From positions 1 to 18,431 of the forward strand of contig CAZTZX010000036.1 of NCBI GenBank assembly GCA_964618175.1: a stretch of 18,431 bases of DNA, read 5' to 3'. Numbering within the stretch: position 1 is the first letter of the stretch; every line of letters begins with the position of its first letter. The notes under the pieces were generated by a model. That model was not told the origin of the DNA. It saw only the letters and a program-made list of their open reading frames with translations, and did no database searches. This stretch comes from DTU018 sp964618175 (GTDB taxonomy: Bacteria; Bacillota; Syntrophomonadia; Syntrophomonadales; Syntrophomonadaceae). The position numbers were made by a program, and so were the translations under genes. This document shows positions 7,575-13,770 of the stretch, piece by piece.

Positions 7575-8104
7575 CAGCCTTCCTCCTTTGTGTGTTCAAT
7601 TTTAGGTATTAGGATTGTAACCATATTCCTTCCCTCAACCTTGGGAGGCTTTTCTACTGCAGAAATATCAGAGAGTTCTTCCACCATACGCAAAGATAAT
7701 TTCTCGCCCAATTGCGGATGAGTAATCTCCCGGCCCCGAAACATAATAGTGACTTTAACCTTATCACCGGCACTTAGGAACTTACGGGCATTACGAGCCT
7801 TAACCTGGAAATCATGCTCATCGATATTCGGACGGAGTTTTACTTCCTTGATAGAAATCACCTTTTGCTTCTTACGCGCTTCCTTTTCCCGTTTGCTCTG
7901 CTCAAACTTGAACTTTCCATAGTCCATAAGGCGGCAAACCGGGGGTTTGGCAGATGGCGCAACTTCAACCAGATCCAGTCCCTTACTAAGAGCGCTTTCT
8001 AACGCTTGGCCAAAGGGAACAATACCCAGTTGCTCTCCATCTTCACTAACTAACCTAACTTCTCGGGTGCGTATTTCCTCATTAACTCTCCAATCCTTAC
8101 TGAT
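7574..8104 (-). CDS. infC: Translation initiation factor IF-3, AUC start
   Basis: IF-3 binds the 30S subunit, prevents early 50S joining and checks the start codon and initiator tRNA. The first ATG in frame (7927) lies at the internal MDYGKFKFEQ segment and would remove the whole N-terminal domain. The frame continues upstream without a stop through RTREVRLVSEDGEQLG and LDLVEVAP to ISKDWRVNEEIR, which matches the N-terminus known for Firmicutes IF-3 (ISKDMIVN in Bacillus). No ATG, GTG or TTG occurs in that upstream stretch in frame. The only sensible start is ATC at 8104-8102, 7 bases after a strong GGAGGTGA. This gives 176 residues, close to the family length. Rare AUU or AUC starts are a known feature of infC and allow IF-3 to limit its own synthesis. 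The C-terminal domain (about 90-176) is complete. Confidence 0.93.
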   Translation of the reverse strand: MSKDWRVNEEIRTREVRLVSEDGEQLGIVPFGQALESALSKGLDLVEVAPSAKPPVCRLMDYGKFKFEQSKREKEARKKQKVISIKEVKLRPNIDEHDFQVKARNARKFLSAGDKVKVTIMFRGREITHPQLGEKLSLRMVEELSDISAVEKPPKVEGRNMVTILIPKIEHTKEEG

Positions 8105-8111
8105 AAGAAGT

Positions 8112-8119
8112 TCACCTCC
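8112..8119 (-). promoter_or_regulatory. Strong Shine-Dalgarno that fixes the infC start
   Basis: GGAGGTGA on the minus strand is complementary to the 3' end of 16S rRNA and ends 7 bases before the ATC at 8104. It is the only good site near the N-terminus of IF-3, so it decides the start. It lies just past the leader terminator. Confidence 0.8.
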
Positions 8120-8129
8120 ATAATAAAAT

Positions 8130-8150
8130 AAGCGAGCCTAAAGCTCGCTT
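8130..8150 (-). terminator. Leader terminator upstream of infC
   Basis: AAGCGAGC (8150-8143) pairs with GCTCGCTT (8137-8130) across a 5-base loop and is followed by ATTTTATTA on the minus strand. It lies inside the transcribed leader, before the infC Shine-Dalgarno, which is where an attenuator belongs. Confidence 0.75.
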
Positions 8151-8259
8151 CATCTGGCGTAGATCTAATGGGCTTTGCCCATTGATATGCGCTGGTAAAA
8201 ACCATATACCTTACGAACCACGGTTGTAAGGTGAGAAGCATGGCTCCTGCTTTAATCCA
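8130..8259 (-). promoter_or_regulatory. Structured infC leader, candidate L20 autoregulatory element
   Basis: Between the promoter and infC the RNA can form three consecutive stems. P1 is ACCTTAC/GTAAGGT (8232-8226 with 8214-8208). P2 is ATATG/CATAT (8207-8203 with 8189-8185). P3 is AATGGGC/GCCCATT (8183-8177 with 8173-8167) with a 3-base loop. The terminator at 8150-8130 follows. In Bacillus, L20 binds the infC leader and promotes termination; the place and architecture here fit that class (Rfam L20_leader). I did not align it to the model, so the assignment to that exact family is an inference. Confidence 0.6.
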
Positions 8260-8265
8260 TTAAGG

Positions 8266-8294
8266 AGTATATCACACCATTTACCATCTTGCAA
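8266..8294 (-). promoter_or_regulatory. Promoter of infC-rpmI-rplT
   Basis: TTGCAA (8294-8289), 17 bases, then TATACT (8271-8266), with a TG one base before the -10 box (extended -10). The expected start near 8259 gives a leader of about 155 bases. Confidence 0.7.
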
Positions 8295-8312
8295 GCAATT
8301 CGCTGAATGGTT

Positions 8313-8422
8313 CGCGCAAGTACGGGGACGGTCCTTCCACTTGCGTTTCTGCGTTAACTAGTAGGTTAAGTCAATTGTATTAAGAAAAACGCAAGTGGAA
8401 GGACCGTCCCCGTACTTGCGCG
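8313..8422. repeat. Perfect 36-bp inverted repeat, REPIN/MITE-like
   Basis: The left arm 8313-8348 and the right arm 8387-8422 are exact reverse complements over 36 bases, separated by a 38-base AT-richer spacer. The arms contain CGCAAGTGGAAGGACCGTCC and its complement. There is no coding frame inside. The structure resembles elements mobilised by REP-associated tyrosine (Y1) transposases, but no transposase is in the window, so the mobiliser is an inference. Its inner end sits about 20 bases upstream of the infC -35 box. Confidence 0.8.
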
Positions 8423-8423
8423 G

Positions 8424-8565
8424 ATCCCCCCGGTCATATAGGTAAATCACCGGAGAACGGGCAGGCGCAGAGACCTGCCCCTACGGGGTTACTATTGGGT
8501 ACTGTTGTTACGAACGGTCTCCGTGCCGCCCCGCACCCCCCCGCCATATAGGCGCACCACCCTGG
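8424..8565. repeat. GC-rich intergenic block with small palindromes and a diverged direct repeat
   Basis: Between the inverted repeat and the thrS stop lie a hairpin CCGGT/ACCGG (8430-8434 with 8449-8453), a hairpin GGGCAGG/CCTGCCC (8459-8465 with 8474-8480) followed by CCTACGGGG, and a second copy of the first motif. Positions 8426-8451 match 8536-8561 at 20 of 26 bases, offset by exactly 110. The GGGCAGG hairpin with CCCCTAC after it looks like a type of dispersed intergenic palindrome known from many bacterial genomes. No convincing terminator for thrS with a T-run was found here. Confidence 0.45.
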
Positions 8566-8570
8566 CGTAG

Positions 8571-10481
8571 TTAATTATTAACCTTTTCCTTTATTTCTGC
8601 CGAGATCTTGGCCATAAAATCTACCAGCGCCATGGCCCCCAGGTCGCCCTGTTTGCGATGCCGTACTGCCACAGCCCCCTGCTCTATTTCTTTGTCCCCC
8701 ACGATCAGCAGGTAAGGAATCTTCTGCAGCTGCCCTTCGCGAATCTTGTAGCCTACTTTTTCACTGCGGCTATCAATTTCCGCCCGGACACCCGCCGTCG
8801 ACAATTGGTCGGTGACCTGCTGGGCATAGTCATGCTGGCGCTCACTGATGGGCAGGACTCTTACCTGCACCGGAGCCAACCAGGCCGGAAAAGCTCCGGC
8901 AAAATGCTCGGTAAGAATGCCGATGAATCTCTCTATGCTACCGTAGATCACCCGATGGATCATGACCGGGCGGTGCTTCTCCCCATCCTCACCAATATAG
9001 GTGATGTCTAACTTCTCCGGCATCTGAAAATCCAATTGGATAGTTCCGCACTGCCAGGTACGATCCAAGGAATCCTGTAAATGAAAATCGATCTTAGGGC
9101 CATAGAAGGCTCCATCGCCTTCGTTGACCTTATATTCCATGCCTTTTTCTTGCAGAGCCTGGATCAAGGCATTAGTAGCCATTTCCCAGATCTCATCAGA
9201 ACCCATCGCCTTTTCCGGCTTGGTGGACAGTTCTACATGATAAGGGAAGCCAAACAGCTTGTAGAATCGATCCACCAGTTCGATGACTCCCTTGATTTCA
9301 TCTATGATCTGCTCGGGCAGCATAAATATGTGGGCGTCATCCTGGGTAAAGGCCCTTACCCGCATTAAGCCGTGCAAAACTCCCGACATTTCATGCCGGT
9401 GCACCAATCCCAGTTCACCATAACGCAAGGGCAATTCTTTGTAACTATGCAGAGACTGTTTGTAGGCCAGGAGCCCACCTGGACAATTCATAGGCTTAAC
9501 CGCATAATCCTGTTCATCTATCTTGGTAAAGTACATATTTTCCTGATAATGATCCCAGTGACCAGATCTTTCCCATAGCTCACGGTTCAGGATGACCGGG
9601 GTTTTGATTTCCTGATAGCCCGCCTTATGATGCTCTTCGCGCCAGAAATTCTCCAATTCGTTGCGTAGTATCATCCCCTTGGGCATAAATATGGGGAATC
9701 CCGGTCCTTCATCCACTATAGCAAACAATCCCAATTCTTTGCCCAGGCGGCGATGATCCCGCTTTTTGGCTTCTTCTAATTTGTTGATGTAGTCGTCTAA
9801 CTGAGTCTTTTTTGGAAAGGAGGTAGCATAAATCCTCTGCAGCATGGGTTTTCTCTCATCGCCTCGCCAATAAGCCCCCGCCAGGTTCATCACCTTAAAA
9901 GCCTTAACACGGCCGGTAGAAGGCAGGTGAGGCCCAGCACATAAATCGGTAAACTCGCCCTGCTGGTAGAAGCTGATAATGGCATCTTCGGGCAAATCCC
10001 GGATCAATTCAACTTTGTAATCTTCACCCTGTTGGGCAAAGAACTCTATGGCTTCATCCCGCGGTAATTCCCGCCTAGCAATGGAATGATCCTCTTTGAT
10101 GATTTTGTTCATCTCAGCTTCTATGGCAGCAAAGTCCTCGGGTGTAAAAGTATGTTCACCATCGAAATCATAATAAAAACCTTTATCAATGGACGGACCG
10201 ATCGCCAATTTGGTATCAGGCCACAGCCTTTTGACCGCCTGAGCCATCACGTGGGCTGAAGAATGCCGGTAAACCGAGGCACCCCGTGGATCATCGAATC
10301 CCAATAATTCAAGAGTACCGTCCTTATCCACAGGAACGCTTAGATCGGTAATCTCACCATTGAACAGTGCCGCCACCGCATTTTTAGCCAGTTTGGAGCT
10401 GATGTCCTCAGCTACCTGTAATAAAGTCGTTCCCGCAGGGTACTCACGTACACTTCCGTCTTGTAAAGATATCCTCACCAT
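8571..10481 (-). CDS. thrS: Threonyl-tRNA synthetase
   Basis: This is a 636-residue, full-length class II enzyme that charges tRNA-Thr. The order is TGS domain (1-61), editing (SAD) domain (about 65-225), catalytic core (about 240-535) and anticodon-binding domain (537-636). Editing residues are present: HxxxH at 73-77 and C181 with H185 in DLCAGPHLPSTG. The zinc site is intact: C333 in PMNCPG, H384 in DDAHIF and H509 in MIHRVIYGS, matching the known Cys-His-His ligands. The ATG at 10481 follows AGGAGGTTTAAAT. It starts 21 bases after the DUF445 gene and is probably co-transcribed with it. No T-box core is seen before either gene, although thrS often has one in Firmicutes. Confidence 0.97.
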   Translation of the reverse strand: MVRISLQDGSVREYPAGTTLLQVAEDISSKLAKNAVAALFNGEITDLSVPVDKDGTLELLGFDDPRGASVYRHSSAHVMAQAVKRLWPDTKLAIGPSIDKGFYYDFDGEHTFTPEDFAAIEAEMNKIIKEDHSIARRELPRDEAIEFFAQQGEDYKVELIRDLPEDAIISFYQQGEFTDLCAGPHLPSTGRVKAFKVMNLAGAYWRGDERKPMLQRIYATSFPKKTQLDDYINKLEEAKKRDHRRLGKELGLFAIVDEGPGFPIFMPKGMILRNELENFWREEHHKAGYQEIKTPVILNRELWERSGHWDHYQENMYFTKIDEQDYAVKPMNCPGGLLAYKQSLHSYKELPLRYGELGLVHRHEMSGVLHGLMRVRAFTQDDAHIFMLPEQIIDEIKGVIELVDRFYKLFGFPYHVELSTKPEKAMGSDEIWEMATNALIQALQEKGMEYKVNEGDGAFYGPKIDFHLQDSLDRTWQCGTIQLDFQMPEKLDITYIGEDGEKHRPVMIHRVIYGSIERFIGILTEHFAGAFPAWLAPVQVRVLPISERQHDYAQQVTDQLSTAGVRAEIDSRSEKVGYKIREGQLQKIPYLLIVGDKEIEQGAVAVRHRKQGDLGAMALVDFMAKISAEIKEKVNN

Positions 10482-10502
10482 ATTTAAACCTCCTGCCTAC
10501 AC

Positions 10503-11108
10503 CTAGTAAAACAGCATCATAATACCCATTTGGACTAAACCAATAATAAATCCCAGGACTCCGCCCAGGATCTCAATAAACCGCAATTCCGTAGAAGCCA
10601 CACCGCGAACTATATCTTCCAGTTCGTCTAAGTCGAACTGGTTAATTTTCTCTTCCACTATTTGTTTTATCTGTATCTCGGCCGTCAAATAATCGCGGAC
10701 AGATTCAACCACCTGACTAATTATTTGATCGGCTTCCTGACGCACTACCTTTTCCAAAGTATCAGCAATCAGCTGTATGGCCCGGGGAGGAATAAAGCGC
10801 GGCAACATGCTGTCCAGCTTGTCCCGCATTACGTCTGTTATAGTGACAACTAACCTCTCTCTTACTTCCGGGGTATTGACCTGGTCTATTACTTCATCCA
10901 GTGACAGCAAGCGCTCTTCTACCAACTCTCCTACACTGGCCGCAATATCGGCTTGCCTTTTCGGCAAAACTCCCTGCAGTTTAAATAAACCGAAATTAAT
11001 AGGCTGCTGCGGCCAAAAGAGCAGTCTAATAGCCACTACATTGGTTATGTAGCCGATTAATGCACTAATCAAAGGCAATGTCAGTAAAGCAAGCACTTCT
11101 ACATCCAC
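10503..11108 (-). CDS. DUF445 family membrane protein
   Basis: The 201-residue protein has a hydrophobic N-terminus with LISALIGYITNVVAIRLLFWP (about 14-34), the hallmark GYxTNxxAixxLF of DUF445, and a second membrane segment at the extreme C-terminus (about 178-200). Between them is a long, charged, probably helical region. Both ends may therefore be in the membrane with the middle on one side. Function is unknown. It is much shorter than the two-repeat members of the family (about 370-400 residues). The first codon is GTG at 11108, with only a weak TAGGT as Shine-Dalgarno; the nearby ATG at 11104 is out of frame. It is the first gene of the thrS transcript, and a good promoter ends just 20 bases upstream. 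Confidence 0.82.
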   Translation of the reverse strand: MDVEVLALLTLPLISALIGYITNVVAIRLLFWPQQPINFGLFKLQGVLPKRQADIAASVGELVEERLLSLDEVIDQVNTPEVRERLVVTITDVMRDKLDSMLPRFIPPRAIQLIADTLEKVVRQEADQIISQVVESVRDYLTAEIQIKQIVEEKINQFDLDELEDIVRGVASTELRFIEILGGVLGFIIGLVQMGIMMLFY

Positions 11109-11128
11109 CGATCTAATTTTACCTAATG

Positions 11129-11157
11129 AATATAGCAGATTTTGCTTTCTCTCGCAA
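11129..11157 (-). promoter_or_regulatory. Promoter of the DUF445-thrS transcript
   Basis: TTGCGA (11157-11152), 17 bases, then TATATT (11134-11129), with a TG one base before the -10 box. The predicted start near 11122 leaves an untranslated leader of only about 14 bases before the GTG. Confidence 0.65.
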
Positions 11158-11185
11158 TTATACCGGCAATTACTGCATAATAAAA

Positions 11186-11203
11186 GGCTGCCTTTCAGCA
11201 GCC
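11186..11203 (-). terminator. Intrinsic terminator after ytxC
   Basis: GGCTGC (11186-11191) pairs with GCAGCC (11198-11203) over a 6-base loop. The minus strand continues TTTTATTATG. It lies 18 bases past the ytxC stop and separates it from the DUF445-thrS unit. Confidence 0.75.
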
Positions 11204-11220
11204 CTGAATTAACTTATACT

Positions 11221-12144
11221 TTACGGGTGCGTGTTTTTATTGGGGTGCGTATGACAGCGTTCACAACCTGTACACATGCGGATTTTTTCCTTGAATACTT
11301 TTTTGATAGTCTCCACTGGCTCACTGCCCAGATCCAAAGCGTTATGCAATATAATGCGCCGGGGAGCTATAGTGATCAATATGCTAATCAATACATCATC
11401 AAAGTTTATCTCATTTAACAGCATGTCATCCAGATAATAGCTCATGTAGTTTTCCTCTATCTTGATCCCGCTGCCATCCCATAGATTAAATACTCCTTTT
11501 TCATCCATCATTATATTAACTTCATGGATTTTGGGTACCTGGGTGTCTACAAAATAGCGCAGCAGGGTTACGAAATCATTGTATTCCTTCTCATTCTTTA
11601 GTTCTTCCACGGCCAGTTCTACGGCAAAGCGAATCTCAGTCAGATAATCCTGCAAGCAAAAGTTTATAAATCCTTCCACAACCATCAAAGGGTTGCTGTG
11701 AATGTAATCCAAAATCCGATGGGCTATGCGGTTTTTTCGCCCATAGTTCATTAACAAATTCAGGCTTTCATTGTCATTGCAGCGCCTGAGGAACTGGGCA
11801 GCCTTATTGTAAACGGCCTGCTGTTCTTCGGCGGCCACACCCCGGCAGGACCTGCGGATCTCCCTATTGATCAAGCGACCTTCCCATTCGGCCAAGATGT
11901 GCTCCGAGATCATCTCCGACAACTGGTGTTTGAAAATGTACACGATGTCTTCATTACGAAAAACCTTATTATTACGATTGCCCTGCAAGTGGATCTCATA
12001 GGCTTCCAAGTCATTGCCACTCGGGTAAGCTGACATCTGAGCAGTGATTGAGTAGTCCTGCTCACGAATCCATCTGAACCGCTGACTGATCATCTCATTA
12101 AATCTAGTGCCACTGGCCGTAGTTATCTTCAAATCATAGATCAT
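11221..12144 (-). CDS. ytxC: Putative sporulation protein, YtxC family
   Basis: The 307-residue protein has no signal peptide and no membrane segment. It is rich in charged residues, with segments such as FINFCLQDYLTEIRFAVELA (about 160-180) that are typical of YtxC-like proteins. The molecular role is unknown; the family is named from its restriction to spore formers and its place beside thrS, as in Bacillus subtilis. The last 20 residues carry CTGCERCHTHPNKNTHP, a cluster of three Cys and three His that could bind a metal. The ATG at 12144 follows TAGGAGG by 8 bases. A CATATAAT box lies upstream that could be read by a mother-cell sigma factor. The family assignment is by sequence look and neighbourhood, not by search. 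Confidence 0.72.
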   Translation of the reverse strand: MIYDLKITTASGTRFNEMISQRFRWIREQDYSITAQMSAYPSGNDLEAYEIHLQGNRNNKVFRNEDIVYIFKHQLSEMISEHILAEWEGRLINREIRRSCRGVAAEEQQAVYNKAAQFLRRCNDNESLNLLMNYGRKNRIAHRILDYIHSNPLMVVEGFINFCLQDYLTEIRFAVELAVEELKNEKEYNDFVTLLRYFVDTQVPKIHEVNIMMDEKGVFNLWDGSGIKIEENYMSYYLDDMLLNEINFDDVLISILITIAPRRIILHNALDLGSEPVETIKKVFKEKIRMCTGCERCHTHPNKNTHP

Positions 12145-12175
12145 AGAACGGCCTCCTATCCGTGCAAGTTAATTT

Positions 12176-12206
12176 ATTATATGTGAGCCCAAAAATCATT
12201 ATTCAA
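12176..12206 (-). promoter_or_regulatory. Possible ytxC promoter (sigma-A or sporulation sigma)
   Basis: On the minus strand CATATAAT spans 12183-12176, about 30 bases before the ytxC ATG. Read as sigma-A it is TATAAT with TTGAAT (12206-12201) at a long spacing of 19. Read as sigma-E/K, CATATAATA fits the -10 pattern CATAnnnTA. The sequence alone cannot decide. Confidence 0.35.
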
Positions 12207-12272
12207 TCCATCCATTACTTGAAGAAGCGCTTTTTTGGCAATCTTCGCTATGATCGTTTCATCCGGCCAATC

Positions 12273-12302
12273 TTGGGCGCTTCGTGTATCCTATGCTATA
12301 AG
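12273..12302 (+). promoter_or_regulatory. Putative promoter of the acyltransferase
   Basis: TTGGGC (12273-12278), 18 bases, then TATAAG (12297-12302). It is the best pair in the divergent ytxC/acyltransferase intergenic region. An alternative is TTGGTA-18-CATAAA just downstream. Confidence 0.4.
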
Positions 12303-12391
12303 GTTGGTAAATGGTGCTAGACTTTCCCATAAAATGCCTTAAAATGATTCTATCTGGTTTATTTATTTAAAGAGGAGAGGGATAACGAGAG

Positions 12392-13178
12392 TTGAGAAAT
12401 CAAATGTTTGACATTCTTAAGGGGTTGGGGATCATTTCCGTCATATGCAGCCATGTTTACCGAGGAGGAACTGATCCTNNNNNNNNNNNNNNNNNNNNNN
12501 NNNNNNNNNNNNNNNNNNNNNNNNNNNNNNNNNNNNNNNNNNNNNNNNNNNNNNNNNNNNNNNNNNNNNNNNNNNNNNTGTCCTCTGCTCTATTTCCTGC
12601 CCAAGGTAGTACGGCGCTACATACTTTATTTTATGATAATCAGTAATATTTACTGGGTATTTATGCTGGAGATATCCAAAACGTACGGTGTTCACTGGAT
12701 CAGTTGGTCTGGCCCGTCACCGGTAAAATGGTGGGGTTTTATTGCTATCGGCATGCTCTTGGGCGAATACAAGCAAATTGGGGCCTTTATCACCAAACAT
12801 TATAAAGCTTTCTTTGTAGGAGCGGTGGCGGTGGCTGCCATTGGCCTGATCGAACCCTACCTTAATGGTACATTAGGCTATCTTTTTAATAAGGTAGCTA
12901 TTTTCCCATTGGCCACAGGCGTAACCCTGGCACTGGCCATTTACTATAGCTCCGAAAAAGCTATCGGCAGAGATTTTCTCAACTACGTCGGCTCTAGAAC
13001 ATTTGGCATCTATTTGGGGCATTTCTTCTTTGTAGATATCCTGCGCAATGATATCATACCCGGAGATCGTGCCCTGGTGGTCGTCACTGTCTTAGGTATT
13101 TGTCTGGCTGCCAAAGCCATCAAAGATCGAGTAACGCTGCGCTTGCCTTGGAATAAGGATGCCCGGGCGAGCGCCTAA
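12392..13178 (+). CDS. Acyltransferase 3 family membrane protein, interrupted by an assembly gap
   Basis: The start is a TTG at 12392 after GGAGAGGG. The first 29 residues (with FDILKGLGIISVICSHVYRGG) are the N-terminus of the acyltransferase-3 family, including the conserved SHV histidine. An in-frame ATG at 12404 is an alternative start. After the gap the frame runs from TGT at 12579 to the stop at 13178, about 199 residues with several membrane segments and GSRTFGIYLGHFFFVDILR near the end, typical of this family. These integral membrane enzymes O-acylate sugars, peptidoglycan or lipids; the substrate here is unknown. The frames on the two sides differ only because the gap is written as 100 N, not a multiple of 3. 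Family members have about 330-350 residues, so the true missing piece is probably nearer 300 bases than 100. Confidence 0.8.
12479..12578. other. Assembly gap of 100 N
   Basis: Exactly 100 N, the placeholder used for scaffold gaps of unknown length. It lies within the acyltransferase gene. Confidence 0.98.
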
Positions 13179-13189
13179 CACGAAAACAA

Positions 13190-13228
13190 AAGCCGATCCT
13201 GTCCCCTTTAGGGAGTCAGGATCGGCTT
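13190..13228. terminator. Bidirectional terminator between acyltransferase and cold-shock gene
   Basis: A 12-bp perfect stem AAGCCGATCCTG/CAGGATCGGCTT (13190-13201 with 13217-13228) is extended inside by TCCC/GGGA. It stands between two convergent genes. The minus-strand exit TTTTGTTTTCG is good; the plus-strand exit is less T-rich. Confidence 0.85.
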
Positions 13229-13244
13229 ATTGCTTCGACAACTC

Positions 13245-13448
13245 TTACATGACTTCCACATTAGAGGCCTGCTGGCCTTTGGGCCCAGCAGTCACATCGA
13301 ACTTTACTCTCTGTCCTTCACTCAAAGTCTTAAAGCCCATCCCTGTTATGGCAGTATGATGCACAAAAACATCGTCACCCTGTTCCGTTTGGATGAATCC
13401 AAATCCTTTGGTATCATCGAACCATTTCACCGTGCCGTACAATGTCAT
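13245..13448 (-). CDS. Cold-shock domain protein (Csp family)
   Basis: This is a protein of about 65-68 residues made of one cold-shock OB-fold. The RNA-binding motifs are KGFGFI (RNP1) and VFVHH (RNP2), and it has GTVKWFDDTKGFGFIQ near the start. Such proteins bind single-stranded RNA and DNA and act as RNA chaperones. Three starts are possible in frame: GTG at 13451, ATG at 13448 and TTG at 13442. AGGAG (13455-13451) overlaps the GTG, lies 2 bases from the ATG and 8 bases from the TTG. The TTG gives the best spacing and the family-like N-terminus MYGTVKWF; ATG is given here as the conservative choice. It is a single gene with its own terminator. Confidence 0.94.
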   Translation of the reverse strand: MTLYGTVKWFDDTKGFGFIQTEQGDDVFVHHTAITGMGFKTLSEGQRVKFDVTAGPKGQQASNVEVM

Positions 13449-13451
13449 CAC

Positions 13452-13565
13452 TCCTATTTTAATAGAACTTCATTCATATTCTGTCCCAGCGAATATTTAT
13501 CTATGAAAGTAAAACTTTGGTTGTGCTGGTTCAAAGAAATGGTTCGTGGCTACTGAAAAATATCA
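13452..13565. other. Intergenic stretch without recognisable feature
   Basis: This is the 5' side of the cold-shock gene. It should hold that gene's promoter and leader, but no pair of boxes at good spacing was convincing. The rest of the gap up to oadB holds the repeat, the terminator and the tRNA relic listed separately. Confidence 0.5.
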
Positions 13566-13647
13566 TGTCATTCTGAAAGCGTAGCCGAAGAATCGGTACT
13601 GGAACCAGAAGGAAAGACCCTTCGGTCGTTCCTCCTTTAGGATGACA
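13566..13647. repeat. MITE-like dispersed repeat
   Basis: The element starts TGTCATTCTGAAAGCGTAGC and ends AGGATGACA, imperfect inverted termini, with CCGAAGAATC and GACCCTTCGG inside. This matches by eye a family of intergenic repeats seen in many bacterial genomes (TGTCATTCTGAGCG...AGGATGACA). A further inverted copy of the outer motif, TCAGAATGA, occurs at 13661-13669, so the element may extend to about 13671. It has no coding capacity. Confidence 0.6.
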
Positions 13648-13727
13648 ACTAAAAAATCGTTCAGAATGATATCTCTTCGAGCACGGCCAAGCAAGACTCT
13701 TTCTGTGGTCTAGGTTCCATAAAATAA

Positions 13728-13753
13728 ATTAAGCCTGATCATTCAGGCTTAAT
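13728..13753 (-). terminator. Intrinsic terminator of the decarboxylase operon
   Basis: A perfect 11-bp stem (ATTAAGCCTGA with TCAGGCTTAAT) with a 4-base loop is followed on the minus strand by TTATTTTATGG. It lies about 80 bases past the oadB stop. Confidence 0.82.
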
Positions 13754-13770
13754 AGATAGTATCTGGATAT

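Noticed and set aside
7054..7605. 183-residue plus-strand frame
   Set aside because: It lies antisense across rplT, rpmI and the end of infC, all of which are certain.
7574..7927. infC starting at the internal ATG (117 residues)
   Set aside because: It would remove the N-terminal domain, while the upstream frame encodes a conserved IF-3 N-terminus behind a strong Shine-Dalgarno.
8050..8241. 63-residue minus-strand frame upstream of infC
   Set aside because: It overlaps infC out of frame and runs through the leader stems and terminator. The start has no fitting Shine-Dalgarno, and the protein is not family-like.
8313..8422. CRISPR repeat pair or terminator
   Set aside because: There are only two arms, in inverted orientation with one spacer, and no T-run next to the arms as for an intrinsic terminator. 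A mobile palindromic repeat is the better reading.
12392..13178. Frameshift or pseudogene in the acyltransferase
   Set aside because: The frame change coincides with the 100-N gap of arbitrary length, so it says nothing about the gene.
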